Shown here: positions 1 through 5,954 of the stretch, piece by piece
Layout of the letters: each line of letters begins with the position of its first letter
Position numbering within the stretch: the stretch's first letter is position 1
Origin: Gammaproteobacteria bacterium
Lineage (GTDB): Bacteria > Pseudomonadota > Gammaproteobacteria > Ga0077536
Reading direction: 5' to 3'
Length of the DNA: 7,908 nucleotides
Assembly: GCA_030639105.1 (NCBI GenBank)
Contig: DAOWDI010000011.1
Coordinates: 1 to 7,908, forward strand
Made by a program: the position numbers and the translations under genes
Notes under the pieces: model-generated
Databases searched by the model: none
What the model was told of the DNA's origin: nothing
Seen by the model: only the letters and a program-made list of their open reading frames with translations

Positions 1-27
1 CAATGCGTCGATGCGCAACATTCGAAA

Positions 28-47
28 GGCCGACCCGTGAGGTGGCC
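28..47 (-). terminator. weak hairpin downstream of rpmE, possible terminator
   Basis: An imperfect 7-8 bp inverted repeat (GGCC-rich arms at 28-35 and 41-47, one bulge, 5-nt loop) lies about 11 bases beyond the rpmE stop codon. On the minus strand it is followed by TTTCGAA, which is only a short T-run, so it is a poor intrinsic terminator. Its position is the main reason to list it. Confidence 0.2.
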
Positions 48-58
48 AGGGCGTGCGC

Positions 59-259
59 TTAGCCGTATCGACGCCGGAATTTATCAATCCGGCCGGCGGT
101 ATCGACGATCTTCTGCTGACCGGTATAGAACGGATGGCACGCGGAACACACGTCGAGGTGGAGGTCGGGATCGGCAAGGGTCGAGCGCGTCTTAAAGGTG
201 TTGCCGCAACTGCAGGTGACGGTGATTTCCTGATAGGCGGGATGGATGTCGGATTTCAT
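59..259 (-). CDS. rpmE: 50S ribosomal protein L31, zinc-binding type
   Basis: This 66-residue protein is ribosomal protein L31, a small component of the large ribosomal subunit that helps bridge the two subunits. It starts MKSDIHP and has the L31 core, with TCSCGNTF near residues 15-22, [14 protein letters not shown] at 34-47, and the basic end KFRRRYG. Cysteines 16, 18, 38 and 41 form the zinc site, so this is the zinc-containing paralogue and not the YkgM-like zinc-free form. The length is close to the usual 66-70 residues. The ATG at 257-259 is the family start, though no clear Shine-Dalgarno sequence precedes it. A separate sigma70-like promoter lies about 36 bases upstream, so the gene is probably transcribed independently of the SH3 gene further upstream on the same strand. 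Identification is secure. Confidence 0.96.
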   Translation of the reverse strand: MKSDIHPAYQEITVTCSCGNTFKTRSTLADPDLHLDVCSACHPFYTGQQKIVDTAGRIDKFRRRYG

Positions 260-294
260 TGATTATGGCCGCAAATACGCTTTAGAGGGGCGCG

Positions 295-323
295 AGTTTA
301 GGGCCCGGCGGTGACAATTTCAA
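295..323 (-). promoter_or_regulatory. sigma70-like promoter of rpmE
   Basis: On the minus strand a TTGAAA -35 element (318-323, 5 of 6 consensus) and a TAAACT -10 element (295-300, 4 of 6) are separated by exactly 17 bases. Transcription would start near 288 and give a 5' leader of about 29 nt before the rpmE ATG. This was identified by eye only. Confidence 0.55.
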
Positions 324-502
324 GGATCGCACCATGGCCTTCAATGCGGTCGAAGCACACCGCGAGGCGTAATGGTGCCGGACATCCGTACCTTGGGTCC
401 CCCGAGCCACTTCATTAGCACCATCATGCTTGTCCGGGATCCTAAGAAGGTTTTCTTCGTGCGCGAAGACAAGCAGTCTTCCCGCCGGTCGATAACGCAC
501 AG
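324..502. other. intergenic stretch with no defensible gene
   Basis: Between the rpmE promoter and the SH3-anchor stop codon I see nothing I can name. A GTG-started minus-strand frame of 72 codons (282-500) begins 2 nt after the upstream stop codon, and a 44-codon plus-strand frame (372-506) runs against it. Neither resembles a family I recognise and neither has a convincing ribosome site. Short hairpins occur at 454-469 (6 bp, 4-nt loop) and 465-481 (6 bp, 5-nt loop). They overlap, so they could form alternative structures just after the SH3 gene, but neither is followed by a T-run. The stretch may carry the operon end or a decayed sequence. Confidence 0.4.
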
Positions 503-1258
503 CTAAACGCGGAACCCACCGTGGCGTCGGCGACCGAGGTAATCCATAAAATACAGGCCGCCGCCAAAAGCGAGCAGTAGCCCAACACCGAAGACGGCAA
601 ATACCGGGAGCGAAAATGACTTGACCTCTACCGGCGAGCTCGCCGAGCCGTGCCGTCGGTCTAATTCGGACTTGAGTGCACTGTTACTTTGTACCGCGGC
701 TTCAAGGTCGCGGGTCAGCTTTTCATTCGCGCCTTCGAGTTCGGCAATGATCGTGTCGGCCGGTGTCACGGGCCGGTTGGCGACCTTGGATTCCAGCGTC
801 CCGACCTTTGTCTGCAGTTCGCCGATCTTAAGTTTTTCCCCCGCCAATTTGCGTTTCAGCTCAGTGTTCTCTTTGGTCAATTCGTCGCGCGCTTTTGCTG
901 TATCAGCATCCGTCTTCGAATCAACCGAACTCGCGGCAGCCAGTTTCGCGGTTAGCGCGGCGTTTTCCTCACTCAGCGTCTTTACCTTCAGCTGCGCCGG
1001 CGCTTCTTTCATCAGGTAGGCCACATCGACCCAGCCGCTGATGCCGTCCCGGTCTTTTATCAAGGCCAGCTCACCGTCGCGTTCGACCACTTCGAGTTTC
1101 GTTCCCGTCGGCAGGACCTTGATAATGGCGCTGTTGAGATCACGGTCCTGGTGAACCCCGACGAGCAGTTTGTCGATCACATAGACGGTGTCGGCTGCCG
1201 TTGCCGGCATACACCAAATTAGGGCTAGCGTTGCCGCCATCAGGGTAAAGAGCTTCAT
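503..1258 (-). CDS. SH3-and-anchor envelope protein (TIGR04211/YgiM type)
   Basis: This 251-residue protein has the layout of the TIGR04211 family, to which E. coli YgiM belongs. A signal peptide covers roughly residues 1-22 (hydrophobic core, then MPATAAD at the cleavage site). A bacterial SH3b domain follows at about 24-85, with the typical GISGWV end at 72-77. A long coiled coil with leucine and glutamate/lysine heptads spans about 88-200. One transmembrane segment lies at about 217-238 and is followed by a basic tail, GRRRHGG. The predicted arrangement is an SH3b and coiled coil in the periplasm, anchored in the inner membrane with a short cytosolic tail. The ATG at 1256-1258 lies 21 nt after the oligopeptidase stop codon, which suggests a shared transcript; the ribosome site is weak. 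The biochemical role is unknown; SH3b domains commonly bind peptidoglycan or peptides. Confidence 0.88.
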   Translation of the reverse strand: MKLFTLMAATLALIWCMPATAADTVYVIDKLLVGVHQDRDLNSAIIKVLPTGTKLEVVERDGELALIKDRDGISGWVDVAYLMKEAPAQLKVKTLSEENAALTAKLAAASSVDSKTDADTAKARDELTKENTELKRKLAGEKLKIGELQTKVGTLESKVANRPVTPADTIIAELEGANEKLTRDLEAAVQSNSALKSELDRRHGSASSPVEVKSFSLPVFAVFGVGLLLAFGGGLYFMDYLGRRRHGGFRV

Positions 1259-1279
1259 GGTTGGCAGTTGTAAACCGAA

Positions 1280-3313
1280 TCAGGTAGAGAGTCCAGCCTG
1301 CCTTAAGAGAGGCTCGATGTCCGGCGCGCGGCCGCGAAAGCACTTAAACAGCGCCATCATGTCCTCGGCGCCGCCACGTTCGAGGATACATTCGCGAAAC
1401 GATCTCCCGGTCTCCGCATTGAAAACACCCTCCTCTTCGAATCGCGAAAAGGCGTCCGCCGACAGCACTTCAGCCCATTTGTAACTGTAATAGCCTGCCG
1501 CATAGCCGCCCGCGAAAATGTGAGAAAAACCATGCTGGAAACGATTGTAAGGCGGTGGTTTAACCACCGCGACCTCCTCTCTTACCTGATCCAGAACGAC
1601 CTGCACCGGGCACGAAGGCGAATATTGCGCGTGTAGGCGAAAATCGAACAGGGCGAATTCCAGCTGGCGGACCATCTGCATGGCGGACTGGAAATTTTTG
1701 GCCGCCAACATACGTTCAAAGAGCTCATCGGGGATGGCGGCACCCGATTCAAGATGTCCGCTGATAGCGTCGAGGGCTTCCCGCTCCCAGCACCAATTTT
1801 CGAGGAACTGGCTGGGTAGCTCCACGCCGTCCCAGGGTACCCCATTGATGCCTGAGACCGGGGCGCAGTCGACCAGGGTCAGTAGATGGTGCAGCCCGTG
1901 CCCAAATTCGTGAAATAGCGTCAGGACTTCTTCGTGTGTCAGCAGCGGCGGCTTTTCGTCAACCGGAGGCGTAAAGTTGCAGGTCAGATATGCCACCGGC
2001 GTCTGCTCGATACCAGCATGCACACGACGCACGATGCATTCGTCCATCCAGGCGCCGCCACGCTTGTGCTCGCGGGCGTACAGGTCGAGGTAAAAGAGGC
2101 CCCGAAGCCGCCCATCCGTATCGCGGATCTGATAGACGCCCACATCCGGATGCCAGCAATCGATCCCTTCCAGGGGTTCCACGCCGATAGCGAACAAACG
2201 CTCGACGGTCTTAAACAGGCCTGCGATGACACGATCCATGGGGAAGTACGGCCGCAGTTCCTCCTGTGAAAAGGCAAATTCACGCTGGCGCAATTTTTCC
2301 GAACAATAGGTAAGGTCCCATGGTTGCAACTGATCGAGACCTAGTTCGTTTGCCGCAAATTCCTTCAAATGATCTAGTTCCCGCCTTGCTGAGGGTAGCG
2401 AACGTTCAACAAGGCCTTCGAGAAACTCGATCACCTCCGCGTTCGACACCGCCATCTTCGTCGCTAGCGAGTATTGTGCATAGTTGACATAACCAACAAG
2501 CCCCGCTAGCTCATGCCTCAGCGCCAATATCCGGTCGATGGTTTGCGAGTTGTCGTAGCGGTGCGCATGCGGACCCTGGTCCGAGGCGCGGGTGACGTAG
2601 GCGTCATACATTTGCGCTCGGAGATCACGGTTGTCGCAATAGGTCATCACCGGCAGGTAGCAGGGGGCATCTAACGTCAGCGTGTACCCCTCGCCCTCGT
2701 GCCCGGCAGCGTTCTGCCGCAAGAGCGCGAGGGTGCTGTCCGGTAGGCCGATCAAATCCGCCGTATCGTCGAGATGCTTACGCCACGCCTCAGTCGCATC
2801 AAGTACATTCTCCTCGAAGCGCGTCGCCAGTTGTGCGAGTTCCTGGCTGATCTCACGAAAACGTTCGCGGCTGGCGTCGCCGAGGTCGATGCCGCCGAGG
2901 TGAAAATCACGCAGGGCATTATCGATGACCTTTTGCCGTGCTGGGGAAAGCGAGGGGAAACCGGCACTGTCGCGCAGTTTGCGAAATGCACAAAACAAGC
3001 GGTCGCTCTGCGCCAATTCAGTCGCGTATTGCGACAATATCGGTACGGCTTCGTGATAGGCGGTGCGCAGCGCTTCGTTGTCGGCGACACCGTGCAGGTG
3101 GCAGATCGGCGACCAGAATCGACTCAGGCCATCACCGATGTCCTCGAAGGGTACGGCGAACGATGCCCAGGTGATCTCAGCGTCGGCGTCGAGTAGCGCG
3201 TCAATATCGTCCCGGTTTCTATCGAGCAGCTGGGTCAGCTGGGCGATGATCTTGCCCGGCTCGATGCTGGGAAAAACGGGGAGCGCCTTAATGGCATCGT
3301 CGAGTTTGCTCAT
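1280..3313 (-). CDS. prlC: oligopeptidase A (M3 family zinc metallopeptidase)
   Basis: This 677-residue cytosolic zinc endopeptidase of family M3 matches oligopeptidase A (PrlC/OpdA), which degrades short peptides, including cleaved signal peptides. The zinc motif HEFGH is at residues 468-472, within LTLFHEFGHGLHHLLT. The downstream ligand glutamate is in GVELPSQFLENW, at residue 498. Other family blocks are present, such as FSHIFAGGYAAGYYSYKWAEVLS near the C-terminus. The length matches E. coli OpdA (680). I place the start at the ATG at 3311-3313 (MSKLDDAIKALP), because the next in-frame start upstream (3373) would overlap the GIDE gene by about 40 nt and adds residues the family does not have. 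The gene sits 17 nt after the GIDE gene and 21 nt before the SH3 gene. No frameshift or missing catalytic residue is visible. Confidence 0.95.
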   Translation of the reverse strand: MSKLDDAIKALPVFPSIEPGKIIAQLTQLLDRNRDDIDALLDADAEITWASFAVPFEDIGDGLSRFWSPICHLHGVADNEALRTAYHEAVPILSQYATELAQSDRLFCAFRKLRDSAGFPSLSPARQKVIDNALRDFHLGGIDLGDASRERFREISQELAQLATRFEENVLDATEAWRKHLDDTADLIGLPDSTLALLRQNAAGHEGEGYTLTLDAPCYLPVMTYCDNRDLRAQMYDAYVTRASDQGPHAHRYDNSQTIDRILALRHELAGLVGYVNYAQYSLATKMAVSNAEVIEFLEGLVERSLPSARRELDHLKEFAANELGLDQLQPWDLTYCSEKLRQREFAFSQEELRPYFPMDRVIAGLFKTVERLFAIGVEPLEGIDCWHPDVGVYQIRDTDGRLRGLFYLDLYAREHKRGGAWMDECIVRRVHAGIEQTPVAYLTCNFTPPVDEKPPLLTHEEVLTLFHEFGHGLHHLLTLVDCAPVSGINGVPWDGVELPSQFLENWCWEREALDAISGHLESGAAIPDELFERMLAAKNFQSAMQMVRQLEFALFDFRLHAQYSPSCPVQVVLDQVREEVAVVKPPPYNRFQHGFSHIFAGGYAAGYYSYKWAEVLSADAFSRFEEEGVFNAETGRSFRECILERGGAEDMMALFKCFRGRAPDIEPLLRQAGLST

Positions 3314-3330
3314 GACGGGTAGGGTACCAT

Positions 3331-4275
3331 TTAACGAACGGACAGCATCCAAAATACGGTGACGCTCGAACAAACCGCAAGCACGAATGATCCCAACGCA
3401 GACCAGTGCAACTGCGATTGCATTTCAGCCTCGGTTTTGGCCGCAAGAATGAAGGGGTTACGTGACCCCCGGGGGTGGCCGAGAACATCGACTGGCGGCG
3501 GTGCCGTCACTTCGGATCGTGTCGCATCGACTTCCTTTTGTGCGGCGGCTCGCACTGCATCCCACTCCTGAATATCGATCTCACCATCTTCATTCGAATC
3601 AAATCGTTCAAGCATTTCCGCGTTGCTCTGTTTCCACTCCCGTAACACTTCGCGCACCTCGGCATTCCTATCAAAATGAGTGCCGGCGCCGCCGTGGGTA
3701 GTGAAATCACCCAACGCGTACAATGGATCACCGGGCTCGATGCGTTCCTCGGTATAGCGGAAGTTGCGGCCCAGCCGAGAGATCCCAATGAAGCGCAGCC
3801 AACCCGTAGCGGTGTCGAGCCGCCCCGGGATGGGGCTGTTGCCATACCAAACGTCACGTGATGATGCCGTCACCTTCGCCCCTTCGGGATCGACGGCGCA
3901 GCGTCCAGTCGAATCTATAAGATAAAACAGGCTATCGGATATGCCATTGTCGACCGTGCGCCATTCTGACCGGCTGCCGCTGCCGGAGTGCATGCGATAT
4001 TTTTCCTCGACCTGATAGCGATACCAAATACAGATCCGTGACGACAGCGGCGCATAGATGGGATCCCCGTCCATCAATTCCGCATGCCCCTGCAGTTCGA
4101 TATAACCCTGCGAGGCCGAGCGGATGAGCGCCGTGGGCGTATCTTGAAGGACGCGTTTGCGGGTCAACATTGCGTATGCACCCCAACTCGCCGCCACGGC
4201 GATGACGCCGCCGATGGCGACGAACATCCCGAATTTCAGGTTCGAGGCGTTGGTAACGGTGTCGACGAGGATCAT
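3331..4275 (-). CDS. GIDE-domain membrane protein with an EF-hand loop
   Basis: This 314-residue membrane protein looks like the bacterial GIDE (E3 ubiquitin ligase-like, PF12483) group, which is often encoded next to lemA. Transmembrane segments lie at about 17-36 and 293-311. Between them is the GIDE-like body, with SRICIWYRYQVEEKY at 79-93, WRTVDNG at 105-111 and FYLIDSTGRCAVDPEGAKV at 117-135. A canonical EF-hand calcium loop occupies residues 226-237 (D226, N228, D230, E232, D234 and E237). No RING finger is present, so ubiquitin-ligase activity should not be inferred from the family name. The basic TRKR after the first membrane segment suggests a cytosolic middle domain, but in eukaryotic MULAN the equivalent part faces the intermembrane space, so topology is open. 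The start is 33 nt after the lemA stop codon and lacks a clear ribosome site. Confidence 0.78.
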   Translation of the reverse strand: MILVDTVTNASNLKFGMFVAIGGVIAVAASWGAYAMLTRKRVLQDTPTALIRSASQGYIELQGHAELMDGDPIYAPLSSRICIWYRYQVEEKYRMHSGSGSRSEWRTVDNGISDSLFYLIDSTGRCAVDPEGAKVTASSRDVWYGNSPIPGRLDTATGWLRFIGISRLGRNFRYTEERIEPGDPLYALGDFTTHGGAGTHFDRNAEVREVLREWKQSNAEMLERFDSNEDGEIDIQEWDAVRAAAQKEVDATRSEVTAPPPVDVLGHPRGSRNPFILAAKTEAEMQSQLHWSALGSFVLAVCSSVTVFWMLSVR

Positions 4276-4308
4276 CGGTGTCGCGCTGTGACGACCGCAC
4301 GCCGCCGC

Positions 4309-4881
4309 CTAACTAAACAAGGATTTCAGGCTGACGTCCTGAACCTCTTCGGCGGAGAATTCGAGTAGGTCACACTCGGCGAAGGAAAACCAGCGCGCGA
4401 TGACCACATCGGGAAACTGCTCGATGCGGACGTTGTTCAAATTGACTGATTCGTTATAAAACTCGCGTCGATCGGCGATCGTATTCTCCAGCGCGGTGAT
4501 ACGCTGGCGCAGATGTTGAAAATTCTCGTTCGCTTTCAGCTCAGGATAGCTTTCGGCAAGTGCGAACAGGTTTCCGAGACCTTGACGCAACAACGTCTCG
4601 GCGGCGCCGAGCTTCGCCACGTCGCCGGCTTCGCGCGCCGCGAAGACCGCCGAGCGGGCCGAGATCACACGGGCGAGCGTATCCTGTTCGTAGCCCATGT
4701 ATTCCTTGCAGACTTCCACGAGCTTGGGAAGTTCGTCGTGACGCTGCTTCAGCAGGACATCGATATTGGACCAAGCCTTCGATACGCTGTGCTTCAGCGC
4801 TACCAGCCCATTATAGATCGTGACGCCGTACAGACTGACGGTGATGATGATGACAAAGACGATGATCGTGCCAATATCCAT
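4309..4881 (-). CDS. lemA: LemA family membrane protein
   Basis: This 190-residue protein is a clear LemA family member. It has one N-terminal membrane segment (about 5-22), then YNGLVALK (23-30) and AWSNIDVLLKQRHDELPKLV (36-55), a long helical body, and the family block ALAESYPELKANENFQHL (107-124) leading to RREFYNESV (138-146). The length is usual for the family (about 185-200). The predicted arrangement is a short N-terminal anchor with a helical-bundle domain outside the membrane. Molecular function is not established; the Listeria protein is known for presenting an antigenic peptide. It is the first gene of the four-gene minus-strand cluster. The ATG at 4879-4881 has only a weak GGA element about 7 nt upstream. 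A possible -10 element lies at 4912-4917 (minus strand), without a good -35. Confidence 0.92.
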   Translation of the reverse strand: MDIGTIIVFVIIITVSLYGVTIYNGLVALKHSVSKAWSNIDVLLKQRHDELPKLVEVCKEYMGYEQDTLARVISARSAVFAAREAGDVAKLGAAETLLRQGLGNLFALAESYPELKANENFQHLRQRITALENTIADRREFYNESVNLNNVRIEQFPDVVIARWFSFAECDLLEFSAEEVQDVSLKSLFS

Positions 4882-4911
4882 AAATCTATCCAGTGAATAT
4901 GATGGTTGAGG

Positions 4912-4917
4912 AGTATA
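4912..4917 (-). promoter_or_regulatory. possible -10 element of the lemA operon
   Basis: TATACT on the minus strand (5 of 6 consensus) lies 31 bases upstream of the lemA ATG. No good -35 hexamer lies 16-18 bases further upstream, so the promoter call is weak. If real, the lemA cluster and bfr are transcribed divergently from the 208-base gap. Confidence 0.25.
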
Positions 4918-4923
4918 ATATCG

Positions 4924-4955
4924 GCCGCATGGACACCGGCCGACAACGATGCGGC
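4924..4955. repeat. 7-bp inverted repeat in the lemA-bfr gap
   Basis: GCCGCAT (4924-4930) and ATGCGGC (4949-4955) are perfect inverted arms around an 18-nt loop. The GC-rich patch also carries a direct CGGCCG repeat (4922-4927 and 4937-4942). It stands out from the very AT-rich sequence on its bfr side. It could be a protein-binding site or a leader hairpin. Confidence 0.4.
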
Positions 4956-4970
4956 ATTTCTGAGCTAAAC

Positions 4971-4989
4971 GGTAATAATAACCATAATA
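4971..4989 (+). promoter_or_regulatory. Fur-box-like site upstream of bfr
   Basis: The 19 bases beginning GGTAATAATAACC match the classical Fur consensus at 14 of 19 positions by hand alignment. The site is centred roughly 60 bases upstream of the expected bfr transcription start and so lies upstream of the -35 element, where it would not directly block polymerase. Because the region is AT-rich, part of the match may be chance. Confidence 0.35.
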
Positions 4990-5004
4990 TCAATCAGTTA
5001 TCAA

Positions 5005-5032
5005 TTGACAATTTGCGGAACTGTCCTATTAT
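5005..5032 (+). promoter_or_regulatory. sigma70-like promoter of bfr
   Basis: A perfect TTGACA -35 (5005-5010) and a TATTAT -10 (5027-5032, 5 of 6) are separated by 16 bases. The expected start is near 5039, giving a leader of about 50 nt. The -10 lies inside a tandem 16-bp duplication, and a repeated TATCAAT motif abuts the -35. Confidence 0.6.
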
Positions 5033-5053
5033 TATAGTGTTCTATTATTATCG
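5022..5053 (+). repeat. tandem 16-bp duplication over the bfr -10 region
   Basis: Two adjacent 16-bp units, TGTCCTATTATTATAG (5022-5037) and TGTTCTATTATTATCG (5038-5053), are identical at 14 of 16 positions. The first contains the -10 element and the second covers the expected start site and early leader. This could be a duplicated operator or a slippage product. Confidence 0.6.
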
Positions 5054-5089
5054 GCTTAGTTCTATAAATCTCAACCGAGAGGGGCGCAC

Positions 5090-5554
5090 ATGCAAGGTAA
5101 CACGAAGGTTATCGACTACCTCAATCAGGTACTTAAGAACGAATTGACGGTCATCAATCAATATTTTCTGCATGCCCGGATGTTCAAGAACTGGGGACTG
5201 CCCGGGCTCGACGAGATTGAGTATCAGGAATCGGTCGACGAAATGAGGCACGCCGATCGCCTGATCGAACGAATTCTGTTTTTAGAAGGGCTCCCGAATC
5301 TGCAGGATATTGGGCCACTACGCATCGGCGAAGACACGAAGGAGATATTTTCTGCTGATCTGGCAGCGGAACTAGACGCGATCCCTACCCTGCGCGAGGC
5401 TATCGCCTATTGCGAAAGCGTGAGCGACTACGTCTCCCGCGAAATCTTAGAAGATATCCTCGGCGGCGAAGAGGAGCACGTCGACTGGCTCGAGACGCAG
5501 CTGGACCTGATTGACAAGATGGGACTCAAGAACTATTTGCAGTCGAAAGTTTAG
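5090..5554 (+). CDS. bfr: bacterioferritin, haem-binding with a complete ferroxidase centre
   Basis: This 154-residue iron-storage protein should assemble into the 24-subunit bacterioferritin shell that oxidises Fe(II) and stores ferric mineral. The E. coli numbering fits directly. Ferroxidase ligands E18, E51, H54, E94, E127 and H130 are all present, and so is M52, the axial ligand of the haem shared between two subunits. Diagnostic stretches include [15 protein letters not shown] (23-37), [16 protein letters not shown] (60-75) and [10 protein letters not shown] at the end. The ATG at 5090-5092 is preceded by a good GAGAGGGG ribosome site (5077-5084). A strong-looking promoter and a possible Fur site lie upstream. 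Downstream, bfd follows after 202 bases with its own promoter region. This is a catalytically complete Bfr and not a haem-free bacterial ferritin. Confidence 0.97.
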   Translation: MQGNTKVIDYLNQVLKNELTVINQYFLHARMFKNWGLPGLDEIEYQESVDEMRHADRLIERILFLEGLPNLQDIGPLRIGEDTKEIFSADLAAELDAIPTLREAIAYCESVSDYVSREILEDILGGEEEHVDWLETQLDLIDKMGLKNYLQSKV

Positions 5555-5656
5555 CCATCATCGCTTATTAGCCGGCATGACGATTGCGCCGTCGATGTGG
5601 TAAGGACTGCACGTTAATGGTCTATCAGCGGGTCGAGTTATTGGATAGCCTCCGAC

Positions 5657-5681
5657 CGCTTGGCTGCGTTGCAGCCAAGCG
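5657..5681 (+). repeat. perfect 11-bp hairpin between bfr and bfd
   Basis: CGCTTGGCTGC (5657-5667) and GCAGCCAAGCG (5671-5681) are perfect inverted arms around a GTT loop, which makes a very stable hairpin. It begins about 100 bases after the bfr stop codon and ends 75 bases before the bfd ATG. Neither strand has a T-run after the stem, so it is not a standard intrinsic terminator. It may still stop or stabilise the bfr transcript at its 3' end, or be a protein-binding palindrome. Confidence 0.65.
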
Positions 5682-5703
5682 TGGAGTATTCTCGAATCTA
5701 TTT

Positions 5704-5740
5704 GCTAACATTTCTCATTTATACTACGATTCTCGTTACT
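5704..5740 (+). promoter_or_regulatory. two abutting Fur-like sites over the bfd promoter
   Basis: Read on the minus strand, 5704-5722 contains AATGAGAAATGTTA and 5722-5740 contains TAACGAGAATCGT. Each matches the 19-bp Fur consensus at about 11 positions by hand, and the pair is spaced as tandem sites. They overlap a TATACT -10 candidate (5720-5725, plus strand, 5 of 6 consensus, poor -35) placed 31 bases before the bfd ATG, which suits iron-dependent repression. E. coli bfd is known to be Fur-repressed. Confidence 0.4.
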
Positions 5741-5756
5741 CTATGGCGAGTCGACA

Positions 5757-5954
5757 ATGTACGTCTGCATCTGCAACAACGTTACTGAGAAGGACATTGA
5801 GCGCGAAATACGCGATGGGGCCTGTTCGATGAGGTGCCTGGCCAAGCGTCTTGCGGTCGCCACGCGCTGCGGTCGATGCCGCAAGGCCGCGAGGGCATGC
5901 CTTGAGGCAAATACCGGCATGGACCTCGAGCCAGCTTCGGACGCGCTTGTTTAA
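5757..5954 (+). CDS. bfd: bacterioferritin-associated ferredoxin
   Basis: This 65-residue protein is Bfd, a small [2Fe-2S] protein that docks on bacterioferritin and passes electrons to its haem so that stored iron is reduced and released. It starts MYVCICNNVTEKDIE. The four cluster cysteines are C4, C6, C38 and C41, the same numbering as E. coli Bfd, with the last two in TRCGRC. Two further cysteines, C23 and C27, are extra. The length (65) matches the family (about 64-73). The start at 5757-5759 is fixed by the invariant MYVC beginning; the ribosome site is weak (GGCGAG, 5745-5750). It lies downstream of bfr on the same strand but after a 202-base gap with a hairpin and a probable separate promoter. 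Its 3' end meets the stop codon of the JAMM remnant on the other strand. Confidence 0.95.
   Translation: MYVCICNNVTEKDIEREIRDGACSMRCLAKRLAVATRCGRCRKAARACLEANTGMDLEPASDALV

Noticed and set aside
282..500. 72-codon minus-strand frame after the SH3-anchor gene
   Set aside because: It needs a GTG start with no ribosome site, runs through the rpmE promoter and resembles no family I know, so I treat it as non-coding.
621..1019. 132-codon plus-strand frame opposite the SH3-anchor gene
   Set aside because: It is antisense to a well-supported coiled-coil protein; its serine-rich composition is the usual reflection of Leu/Glu/Lys-rich codons on the other strand.
3314..3373. Upstream extension of the oligopeptidase (start at 3373, 697 residues)
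   Set aside because: It would overlap the 3' end of the GIDE gene by about 40 nt and adds residues not found in the OpdA family; MSKLDDAIK at 3313 fits better.
3331..4275. True E3 ubiquitin ligase or ubiquitin-like conjugation system formed with moeB and the JAMM remnant
   Set aside because: The GIDE protein has no RING finger, the moeB locus is a separate transcription unit more than 1.8 kb away, and no ubiquitin-like or E2 gene is present. The shared ubiquitin vocabulary is nominal.
5584..5832. 82-codon plus-strand frame between bfr and bfd
   Set aside because: It crosses the perfect hairpin and the bfd promoter and overlaps bfd in another frame, with no recognisable domain.
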